Below, one piece after another: positions 31,803 through 39,116 of a stretch of 64,000 bases of DNA. A program made the position numbers and the translations under genes. The DNA lies in contig NZ_BMQP01000025.1 in assembly GCF_014648175.1 (NCBI RefSeq), positions 53,839-117,838 of the forward strand, written 5' to 3'. Position 1 is the stretch's first letter; every line of letters starts with the position of its first letter. The stretch is from Planobispora rosea. Its GTDB lineage: Bacteria; Actinomycetota; Actinomycetes; Streptosporangiales; Streptosporangiaceae. The notes beneath the pieces were generated by a model. The model ran no database searches. It was not told the DNA's origin and saw only the letters and a list, made by a program, of their open reading frames with translations.

Positions 31803-34334
31803 TCAGAGGGCGGGCGGGTCGAAGTCGAAGTCGAGTCGCTCTCCCTGCACGGCCACCCGGACATCGGGGTGGTCGTCGCCCAGCACCTCCCGGTAGCGGT
31901 TGAAGGTGTCGGCCGCCAGCGTGTCGGCCTCCTCTTCCGCGCCCGCGGCGCGCAGGTCCACGATCAGGTTGCTCCCCGCGGCCAGGGTCAGCGGGTGGTT
32001 CTCTCCCAGCAGCAACCGCAGCCTGGCCAGGGTGTCCTCGCCCAGCCGCCGGGCGGCGTCGGAGTCTCCCAACGCGGCCAGGTCGTTGGCCAGGTTGATG
32101 GCGCAGGTGAGGGAGTAGTGGTGCGACCTGCCAAGCCTGTCGTCGAGACCGTCGAGGGACTTCCGGTCGAGCCTGCGAGCCCCCTCCACGTCGCCGCTGA
32201 CCCGCAGGAGCAGTGCGAGGTTCATGTCGCAGCCGTACTTGAAGGGATGATCGTCGGGGAACACCTCCGGATATCGGTCGGCGGTGTCCCGGAGCAGTTC
32301 GAGCGCCTCGGCGACCTCCCCCCTGGTACGGAGGACGTTCGCCAGGCACAGGGCGGCGGCGAGGGTGTCGGGATGGCCGCGGCCGAACAGGCGCTCCTCC
32401 CGTTCGAGCGTCAGCTGAGCAAGGTCGAACGCCTCGTCGATCAACCCGGCCCGGCGTTTGGCGATGGATAGATCCTTGGCCGTCCGCAGGGTCCAGGGAT
32501 GATCGGGACCCAGCCACTGGACCCCGTACTCGTACGCCTCCTCGCCGACGTCGCAGGCCTCGAAGTAGTCACCCCGCAGACGCACGATGCGGGCCAGGCC
32601 GTTCCATGCGATGAGTACCTCCTGCCTGCCCGACCCCGGATTGCGGCGGTGCTGGATGTAGGCCTCCTGCTGGAACTCGAAGGCCCGAGCGTAATCACCC
32701 ACCAGCATGTAGTCGACGGCAAGGTTGTTCACGGCGCGCAGGGTCTGCACATGGTCGTTTCCGAACACCTCCCGGTGCAGCCGCAGTGACTCCTGGTCGT
32801 GCTCCAAGGCGGTGGTGAAATCTCCCAGGGTCCGGAAGTCCGCGCCGTGGATGTTGGTGACGCGCAGGGTCTCCTCGTGGTCGGTTCCGAGGACCTCCCG
32901 CATCCGCGCGAGGGTCGCCCGGTTGAGCTCGAAGGCTGCCTGGTGATCACCCAGCTCTCGCAGGACGATTCCGAGATGTCCCTGAGCGGAGAGCACGTCC
33001 GGATCGTCGTCCCCGGTGGAGGTCCGCCATTCGTCGATGAGCTCCCCGGCAAGCTCCCGGGCCGTCTCGTAGTCACCCGAGGAGAACAGGTAACGCACCA
33101 TGTCGATGGCGAACTTCCGGACGAGCGGGTCCCGTGAGAGCTTCAGACGAGCCGGGGTCACGTGGGGGAGCAGTTCCGCGTAACGAGGCCAGCGGCTGGT
33201 CGCGTCGGGCATGCCGGGCGCCGCCGCCGCGAGGAGGAGGTGCACCTCGTTCTGAAACGCTTTGCACTCCTCTGGGGGCACCTCGTTGCGGAGCAGGGCC
33301 TGCACCAGCCGGTGCACCTGGATGGTCCGGCTCTCCGAGTCGATCAGGGCGAGCGCGTAGCGTCCCAGTTCCTTGATGGCCTTGCTGAGCAGAATGGGGC
33401 TGGCGAGCAGGCCGCTCAGCCGGGAACGGGCCATGAGCTCCTCGCTCATGGCCCCGAACACGTCGCGCGGAATGGGTTCGGGACCGAAGAACGCGCAGCA
33501 GCGCAGGAGCTCCACCGCCTCGGGCAGTTTCGTCTCCAGCTGCGACACCGACAACGACCACGCCGCCGTCATGGACAGCGGATAGTCCGGCGCCTTGTTG
33601 GCGTCGAGGAGCTGAGCCGTGTGGTCTTCCAGCAGCCGGAGGTAATCCTCCACCGACATGCCGGTCTCGGCCTGCAAAGCGCCCGCCTGCTCCAGCGCCA
33701 GCGGAAGGTCGCCTAGATGATCGGCCAGCCGGTCGGCGTCCTCATCGGTGATGCCTCTGGGCACGCGCCTTTTGAGGAACTCGACGCTCTCCGCCCGGTC
33801 GAAGACGTCGACGGACAGGGTGTCGACCACTCCCTGCCAGGCTTGGTTGCGGGAGGTGATCAGAACGTGCCCCGGCCCCCTGGGAACGACCTCGTTGATC
33901 TCCTCCGGGTTCTCGGCGTTGTCGAAGACGAGAAGCCATCGGGAGTACGGCTCGCCTCTCCGCAACGCGTCCAGCACAGCTTCCACGGTGTCCTCGATAC
34001 CGGCTACGGAGGAGGACAGGCCCAACCGCGGTGCCAGGCCCGCCAGGGCCGAGCCCACCAGCATCGGCTGGTCAGCCGGAATCCACCAGACCACGTCGTA
34101 CTCGTGCCGGTACCGATAGGCGTACTCGATGGCCACGTGGGTCTTGCCGACCCCACCGAACCCGTGCAGGGCGTGCGGCACAACCGCCGTCACCTTGGAT
34201 GTGACACCGGCGTGCAACTTCTCCAGAAGCTCTTCCCGGCCGGTGAAGTTCTTGTTCCGCTGAGGTACCCTGCCCCAAACCTGCGGCTGGCGCTCCGCGG
34301 CTCGCGACGCCTCGTGGGACTGGGAAACCGACAT
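31803..34334 (-). CDS. fxsT: FxSxx-COOH system NB-ARC/TPR protein, copy 2
   Basis: An 843-residue paralogue of the protein at 23894-26452 with the same architecture: RVPQRNKNFTGREELL, Walker A GFGGVGKT (58-65), WLLVFDNAENP (Walker B), VLITSRN, GDLPLALEQAGAL, RCCAFFGPEPIPRDVF. About ten kinesin-light-chain-type TPRs follow, with DHEETL, DHVQTL, DHPWTL, GHPDTL and NHPLTL motifs spaced ~42 residues. The C-terminus is DFDFDPPAL. ATG 34334 has GGAGG seven bases upstream, and a promoter lies at 34454-34482. It is divergent from fxsA copy 2, mirroring the left arm, and convergent with fxsBH. A role as regulatory or sensor NTPase of the peptide system is inferred. Confidence 0.88.
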   Translation of the reverse strand: MSVSQSHEASRAAERQPQVWGRVPQRNKNFTGREELLEKLHAGVTSKVTAVVPHALHGFGGVGKTHVAIEYAYRYRHEYDVVWWIPADQPMLVGSALAGLAPRLGLSSSVAGIEDTVEAVLDALRRGEPYSRWLLVFDNAENPEEINEVVPRGPGHVLITSRNQAWQGVVDTLSVDVFDRAESVEFLKRRVPRGITDEDADRLADHLGDLPLALEQAGALQAETGMSVEDYLRLLEDHTAQLLDANKAPDYPLSMTAAWSLSVSQLETKLPEAVELLRCCAFFGPEPIPRDVFGAMSEELMARSRLSGLLASPILLSKAIKELGRYALALIDSESRTIQVHRLVQALLRNEVPPEECKAFQNEVHLLLAAAAPGMPDATSRWPRYAELLPHVTPARLKLSRDPLVRKFAIDMVRYLFSSGDYETARELAGELIDEWRTSTGDDDPDVLSAQGHLGIVLRELGDHQAAFELNRATLARMREVLGTDHEETLRVTNIHGADFRTLGDFTTALEHDQESLRLHREVFGNDHVQTLRAVNNLAVDYMLVGDYARAFEFQQEAYIQHRRNPGSGRQEVLIAWNGLARIVRLRGDYFEACDVGEEAYEYGVQWLGPDHPWTLRTAKDLSIAKRRAGLIDEAFDLAQLTLEREERLFGRGHPDTLAAALCLANVLRTRGEVAEALELLRDTADRYPEVFPDDHPFKYGCDMNLALLLRVSGDVEGARRLDRKSLDGLDDRLGRSHHYSLTCAINLANDLAALGDSDAARRLGEDTLARLRLLLGENHPLTLAAGSNLIVDLRAAGAEEEADTLAADTFNRYREVLGDDHPDVRVAVQGERLDFDFDPPAL

Positions 34335-34453
34335 GCGACCGCCTCCGCTCACTGACTGCGATCAGACTAGGCTGATGGCCCCGCTCAAGGCATTGTTCAG
34401 GAGGCCAGAGTCCCATGGCGAGGCCCCGCGAACCCTAAATCCGCTGAATCATC

Positions 34454-34482
34454 CTTATTTCGCCAATTCGGACGACCGTCAA
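34454..34482 (-). promoter_or_regulatory. Promoter of fxsT copy 2
   Basis: On the minus strand, TTGACG (34477-34482), 17 bases, then AATAAG (34454-34459). It lies in the AT-richer 273-bp space between divergent fxsT and fxsA. It resembles the NRPS operon promoter at 51254-51283 (TTGACG with TATAAG). Confidence 0.5.
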
Positions 34483-34607
34483 CGAGACCGGAAGCACGTT
34501 CGAAGGTTAGAAAAGATGGCGGCGCGGAAAGAAGGTGGGTATGCTTACGCGCGCGGAGTCACCGCACGTCGGCATCGATGCCATACCAGGATAGCGCGGG
34601 GGAATGC

Positions 34608-34772
34608 ATGAACGGGGAGTCTCTCGCACCGGCCGACGAGTATCACGGCTTGGTCGACGTTTCCGACCTCAGCCTAAGAGACCTCGACACCATCGACGTC
34701 GGTGCCGCACTACACAGAATGCTCGGCGAGGAAAACGCCGGCCCAGTGGCGGGTTTCTCCGCGACCGTTTGA
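34608..34772 (+). CDS. fxsA: FxSxx-type RiPP precursor, copy 2 (variant core FSATV)
   Basis: A 54-residue peptide. The leader contains LVDVSDLSLRDLDTID (residues 15-30), aligning with copy 1, and then RMLGEENAGPVAGFSATV. The C-terminal pentapeptide is F-S-A-T-V, so the third residue of the expected F-x-S-x-x motif is Ala instead of Ser, while G-F-S and the T-hydrophobic end are kept. GGGGGA lies four bases before ATG 34608. A second ATG at 34604 is out of frame. It sits upstream of the SIR2-like and STAND/TPR genes, exactly as copy 1 does. It may be a precursor whose crosslink partner is Ala, or one matured only by the fused enzyme; this is inference. Confidence 0.82.
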   Translation: MNGESLAPADEYHGLVDVSDLSLRDLDTIDVGAALHRMLGEENAGPVAGFSATV

Positions 34773-34865
34773 ACACGTATATGCGAAAAACGCCTTGACT
34801 TGGCATCATCGGCGTGCCACATAGAGTGTTCAAGGGATTTGTTCCCCGGCACTCGGGATGGCGTA

Positions 34866-35729
34866 GTGGACAACGCCGACTGGCAGAGGTTGATCAACCA
34901 GCTCCGCAGAGGCGACTGCACACCCTTCCTCGGCGCGGGGGCCTGCCTGACGCTCCCCACCGGCTCCGAGCTGAGCGAGGAGTTCGCCACCCGCTACGGT
35001 TACCCGTTCACCGACGGCCACAACCTCGCCCGGGTCATGCAATACGCCGAGTCGGTCGTCAAGGATCCGGTGGACCTCAAGGAGGAGGTCTGCCGGCGGC
35101 TCCGCTCGTGCAGGCGCCCGCCTCCGGGCGACCCCGCCGACCCGCACGCGCTGCTGGCGGGTTTCCCGATGCGGACCTTCCTCACCACGAACTACGACGA
35201 CTTCCTCCTCAGGGCGTTGCGCGCGACGGGCAAGGAGCCGTACAGCGCCATCTCCCCCTGGGACAGGGATCCGACCGGCGCCCTCGTCGTTCCGGAGCCC
35301 ACCCCGGACAAACCCCTCGTCTACCACCTGCACGGTGCGTGGACCCGCCCCTCGTCGCTGGTGCTGACCGAGCACGACTACCTGACCTACCTCGTCAACC
35401 TGGTGGACACGGCGGCCTCCGAGGCGTGGCGCCTGATCCCGATGCCGGTCCTGCGGGCCATGACCTCCCAGCCTCTGCTCTTCATCGGCTACAGCCTGCA
35501 GGACTGGACCTTCCGCGTGCTCTTCCACGGCCTGGCGCGGAACATCCCGCGCAGCAACAAGCGCAGGCACGTGAGCGTGCAGCTGATGCCCAGAATCAGT
35601 GATCTGGCAGGGGACGCGGAGGCCAAGGCGCGGCAGTACCTCACCCACTACCTCAACGGTTGGAATATCTCGATCTACCTCGGCACCGCGTCGGACTTCT
35701 GTGACGAGCTCCGGCGGAGAATGGGGTGA
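34866..35729 (+). CDS. SIR2-like (SIR2_2) NAD-binding protein (right FxSxx arm)
   Basis: A 287-residue paralogue of the 22444-23334 protein, starting at the same aligned residue (VDNADWQRLINQL versus MDDAGWERLINQL). Conserved sites are CTPFLGAGA (19-26), LTTNYDDF (Asn109), YHLHGA (His156) and LLFIGYSLQDWTFR. Active-site residues expected for NAD binding and cleavage are therefore present. The start is GTG 34866 with a weak GGGAT upstream. A TTGACT at 34795-34800 could be the -35 of its own promoter but lacks a well-spaced -10. It follows fxsA by 93 bp and is followed after 4 bp by the STAND/TPR gene, so the three are probably co-transcribed. Confidence 0.85.
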   Translation: MDNADWQRLINQLRRGDCTPFLGAGACLTLPTGSELSEEFATRYGYPFTDGHNLARVMQYAESVVKDPVDLKEEVCRRLRSCRRPPPGDPADPHALLAGFPMRTFLTTNYDDFLLRALRATGKEPYSAISPWDRDPTGALVVPEPTPDKPLVYHLHGAWTRPSSLVLTEHDYLTYLVNLVDTAASEAWRLIPMPVLRAMTSQPLLFIGYSLQDWTFRVLFHGLARNIPRSNKRRHVSVQLMPRISDLAGDAEAKARQYLTHYLNGWNISIYLGTASDFCDELRRRMG

Positions 35730-35733
35730 GCAC

Positions 35734-37722
35734 GTGACACATCAGACCGCGGGCACAGCAGGGGATGTCCGGCCGTACGTCGGGCTGCGCCCCTACCGCG
35801 AGAGCGAGCACGGGCTGTTCTTCGGACGCGAGCGGGAGTCGCGCGACATCGCCACCATCTGGCAGGCCACCGGGCTCACCGTGCTGTACGGCACGTCGGG
35901 CGTGGGGAAGACCTCCCTGCTGCACGCGGGGATCCTGCCGCGCATCGAAGCGGAGCGCGCCGACGTGCTGCCCGTCGCGCGCGTGTCCCCCCGCAGGATC
36001 ACGGCGTCCTCGCCCCGGGTGCCGGGCAACCCCTACGTCCTGGCGCTGCTGTCGGCCTGGTCTCCGGGGGATCATCCGTCCGCGCTGGTGGACCTGACGG
36101 TCACGGAGTTCCTCCGGCGCCGTCCCGAGCGGATCGACCGCTACGGCGACCCGCTCCCGGTGCTGGCCGCCATCGACCAGGCCGAGGAGCTGTTCAGCGG
36201 GCCCGTCCAGCAGGAGGAGGAACGGGAGGCCCTGCTGGAGCAGCTGGCCCGGGCGGTGGAGGATCACGACGGGCTTCACCTGCTGCTGTCGCTGCGCGAG
36301 GAGCACCTGGCGGCGGTGCTGCCGCACGAGCGCCCCCTCGGCCATGGCTCGCGGGCCAGGTTCCACCTGCGCCCGCTCAGCCGTACCGCCGCGCTCGACG
36401 CCACCACCAAGCCGCTGGAGCGCACCGGCCGCTCCTTCGCCCCCGGCGCCGCCGAACTGCTCGTCGACGATCTGCGTATCGTGACGATCGTCGACGACGA
36501 GGGGCACACGACCACGCTGGCACTGGACGCGGTCGAGCCGGTCCAGCTCCAGGTCGTCTGCTCCGCGCTGTGGGAGTCGCTGCCGGAGCACCTCACCGAG
36601 ATCAGTACGGAACACGTCAGCCTGCACGTGGACGTCGACCGGTTCCTGACCGGCTTCTGCGAGCGGGTGCTCGCCCGCGTCTCGGCAGAGCACGGCGTGT
36701 CCGCGAGCGAGATCCGGCACTGGTTGCGCAGCGCCCTCGTCACCGAGCACGGCACGCGCAACCTGGTCTACGAGGGCCTCCAGGGGACGGCGGGGATGCC
36801 CAATGTCGTCGCCAGGGCGCTGGAGGACTGCCACCTGCTCAAAGCGGAGCAGCGCCTGGGCATCCGCTGGTACGAACTGCAGCACGACCGCCTGATCGCG
36901 GCCGTGCGCAGCCCTGGGCACCCCGGTGCCTATCTGGCGGACGCACGGGCGGCGCTGTCCAGAGGGGATGGCCAGGCGGCGCACACGCTCGCCAAGGAGG
37001 CGGCGCGCCTGTCCTCCCCCGACGAGGCGTGGGTCCGGGCCGAGGCGTGCGAGATCCTGGGGGAGGCCGCGGTCCTGCGCGGGGATCTCGACGAGGCCGG
37101 CCGTCTTTTCGAGGAGGCGACGGAGTCCTTCGCCATGCTCCAGCAGTTCAACGCGGTGGCCCGGACGCTGACCGCGAGCGGCCGGCTCCACCTGGCGCAG
37201 GGTGACCCCGGCCGGGCCGTGGAGTTGCTGAAGTCCGCCCTCGGATGGGCGCCCAACGGCCTGCCCGCGCGGCTGGCCCTCGGTCAGGCCCTCTGGTGGT
37301 CGGGACAGCCGCGCGCCGCTCTCACCTTCCTCAACAGCACCGTGGCGCTCGCGGACCGGCCGCCGGCCGAGGCGCTCGCGCTGCGCGGTGAGATCCACGC
37401 GGACATGGACCTGGCCTCGGAGGCCCTGCGGGATCTGAACCGGGTGCGGGAGAGCCAGGAGCCCGGCACGGTCGCGGCCCGGGCGCTGGCGCTCGCCCTG
37501 GCGGGACGGTTCGACGCGGCCGAGCAGGAGATGCTCGACGCCCTGGCCGCGGAGTCCGGCAGCGGGCCGGTCCTGCTCCGGGCCGCCCGCGTCAACGCCC
37601 TGCTCGGCCGGGATGCCAGGGCTGCGGAGCTGGCCTCGCGGGCGCTCGGTGCGCTGAACCCTGCGCTCCCGCCGCATCTGCGCAAGCAGGCCGAGGAACT
37701 GGCCGGTCGGGGATCGGGGTGA
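35734..37722 (+). CDS. nSTAND1-type NTPase with C-terminal TPR repeats (right FxSxx arm)
   Basis: A 662-residue paralogue of the protein at 20435-22447. It begins RPYVGLRPYRESEHGLFFGR, with Walker A GTSGVGKT (53-60), Walker B region VLAAIDQAEELF, a conserved EPVQLQVVCSALWESLP stretch and the ELQHDRLIAAV helix that closes the STAND module. C-terminal TPR-like helices run from about 405 to 655 (ADARAALSRGDGQAAHTLAKEAA and onward). The start is GTG 35734, placed by GGGGTGA five bases upstream and by alignment of the N-terminus with the left-arm copy. It is paired with a SIR2-like gene in both arms, which argues that the two proteins work as a unit. Confidence 0.87.
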   Translation: MTHQTAGTAGDVRPYVGLRPYRESEHGLFFGRERESRDIATIWQATGLTVLYGTSGVGKTSLLHAGILPRIEAERADVLPVARVSPRRITASSPRVPGNPYVLALLSAWSPGDHPSALVDLTVTEFLRRRPERIDRYGDPLPVLAAIDQAEELFSGPVQQEEEREALLEQLARAVEDHDGLHLLLSLREEHLAAVLPHERPLGHGSRARFHLRPLSRTAALDATTKPLERTGRSFAPGAAELLVDDLRIVTIVDDEGHTTTLALDAVEPVQLQVVCSALWESLPEHLTEISTEHVSLHVDVDRFLTGFCERVLARVSAEHGVSASEIRHWLRSALVTEHGTRNLVYEGLQGTAGMPNVVARALEDCHLLKAEQRLGIRWYELQHDRLIAAVRSPGHPGAYLADARAALSRGDGQAAHTLAKEAARLSSPDEAWVRAEACEILGEAAVLRGDLDEAGRLFEEATESFAMLQQFNAVARTLTASGRLHLAQGDPGRAVELLKSALGWAPNGLPARLALGQALWWSGQPRAALTFLNSTVALADRPPAEALALRGEIHADMDLASEALRDLNRVRESQEPGTVAARALALALAGRFDAAEQEMLDALAAESGSGPVLLRAARVNALLGRDARAAELASRALGALNPALPPHLRKQAEELAGRGSG

Positions 37723-37918
37723 CCTCCGCCGCCCGCGGCATCGCAGCCGGCGCGACGCGTGCCGTCGCACGTCATTAAATACGACATTTCAGGAAATACG
37801 GCCATTCCGCGATAAATCCTACTTATAGATATACACACCCTTTATCGGGATATGCCCTGTGCGGGACGCCTGCTTCCGGAGATGATGCGATCACCATTAG
37901 AAAGCGTGAGGAGGCATC

Positions 37919-38956
37919 GTGCGCCTGGGATTCAGCATCGGCACCTTGGGACCTGTCGCGGCGGGACCGGACGAGCAGCTGAGACTGGTCAGCGAGGCGG
38001 AACGGCTGGGATACGAGTCGGCCTGGGCCTCCGAGGGGTACGGCGCCGACCCGGCGACGACGCTGGCCTGGCTGGCGGCCGGGACCGGACGCATCGAGCT
38101 GGGCAGCGGGATCATCCAGGTCTCCGGCCGCACCGCCGTCGCGACCGCCATGGCCGCGGCGACCGTCGACCGCCTGTCCGGCGGCCGGTTCCGGCTGGGC
38201 CTCGGTGTCTCCGGCCCGCAGGTGACGGAAGGGTGGCACGGGCGCCGCTACGAGCGGCCCCTGACCCACCTGCGCGACTACGTGCGGGTCGTCCGTACCG
38301 CGCTGGCCGGGGAGCCGGTGCGTCACGCCGGTCCCACCCTGGAGCTGCCCCTGCCGGACAGCCGCGGCAAGGCGCTGAGCCTGGCCATCGAGCCGGTACG
38401 GCAGCCGCTCCCGATCCACCTGGCGGCGATGGGCCCCAAGGCGATCGCCCTCGCCGGTGAGATCGCCGACGGCTGGCTGCCGATCCACTTCCCGCCCGAG
38501 CACGTGGCGGACTCACTGGAGCACCTGCGCGCGGGCGCCTGCCTGGCCGGGCGCGACCCGGCGGAGATCTCCGTCTCCCCCATGGTGATGGCGATGGTGG
38601 ACGACGACGCCGACTACGCCCGGGACATGGTGCGGCCGATGCTCGCGCTGTACCTGGGCGGCATGGGCAGCCGGGAGGTCAACTTCTACAACCGGCTGGC
38701 GCACCGCCTGGGGTTCGCCGCCGCGGCGGCCCGCGTCCAGGACGCCTACCTCGACGGGGGGATGGGCGAGGCGATGGAGGAGCTGCCCGACGACATGGTG
38801 GACGCCCTGACGCTCTGCGGTACCCCGGACCGGGTGCGCGAGCGGCTGGACGCCTACCGGAAGGCGGGGGCGACGACCCTCATCGTCGGGTTGAACGCCC
38901 CCACCGTGGACGACCGCCTCGAACAGCTCGGCTGGCTGGCGGAGCTCGCCTCCTGA
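37919..38956 (+). CDS. LLM-class (F420-dependent type) oxidoreductase
   Basis: A 345-residue luciferase-like monooxygenase-fold enzyme. It shows GYESAWASEGYGADPATTLAWLA, the non-prolyl cis-peptide region GIIQVSGRTAVATAMAAATVDRLSGGRF, GVSGPQVTEGWHGRRYERP, and LAAMGPKAIALAGEIADGWLP, typical of actinobacterial F420-dependent LLM proteins. Substrate and cofactor (F420 versus FMN) are not proven by motif alone. The start is GTG 37919 with AGGAGG four bases upstream. The 196-bp gap before it is AT-rich (37773-37855) and includes a small ATTTC/GAAAT inverted repeat at 37786-37797. It is not obviously part of either neighbouring cluster. Confidence 0.88.
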   Translation: MRLGFSIGTLGPVAAGPDEQLRLVSEAERLGYESAWASEGYGADPATTLAWLAAGTGRIELGSGIIQVSGRTAVATAMAAATVDRLSGGRFRLGLGVSGPQVTEGWHGRRYERPLTHLRDYVRVVRTALAGEPVRHAGPTLELPLPDSRGKALSLAIEPVRQPLPIHLAAMGPKAIALAGEIADGWLPIHFPPEHVADSLEHLRAGACLAGRDPAEISVSPMVMAMVDDDADYARDMVRPMLALYLGGMGSREVNFYNRLAHRLGFAAAAARVQDAYLDGGMGEAMEELPDDMVDALTLCGTPDRVRERLDAYRKAGATTLIVGLNAPTVDDRLEQLGWLAELAS

Positions 38957-39019
38957 CCGACCACGTCTCAGGCTCGTCTCCTGTCACCCACGCCCCGGCC
39001 TCCGCCTCCCGGGCCGCTT

Positions 39020-39106
39020 CCGGGTCCCGGGGAACGCCACGCGGAGCGTCCCCGGAACCCGGCGGAAGCCGGAACCGAGCCCGGAGGCGGGACCCGCCGG
39101 GCTCGG
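39020..39106. terminator. Tandem hairpins between the LLM gene and the PKS operon
   Basis: The first stem pairs 39020-39037 with 39046-39062 (CCGGGT and GGGG arms, one mismatch and one bulge). The second pairs CCGAGCCC (39075-39082) with GGGCTCGG (39099-39106). They lie in the 160-bp space between convergent transcription units and end 10 bases from the PKS stop. Confidence 0.7.
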
Positions 39107-39116
39107 CTTGCCGGGC

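Noticed and set aside
34604..34798. Alternative frame from ATG 34604 over the second precursor (MHERGVSRTGRRVSRLGRR)
   Set aside because: It shares the AATGCATGAA start context with the first precursor, but its product is an Arg-rich frame without the conserved leader or GFS end. ATG 34608 gives the homologous peptide.
34795..34827. TTGACT with downstream ATAGAGT as a promoter for the right-arm SIR2 gene
   Set aside because: The best -10-like hexamer is 21 bases away, too far for a standard promoter. It is mentioned only as a weak possibility in the gene entry.
20435..37722. The FxSxx region considered as an integrated mobile element
   Set aside because: No integrase, transposase, tRNA gene or flanking direct repeat was recognised at either end. 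Transfer remains possible, but nothing in the sequence supports specific boundaries.
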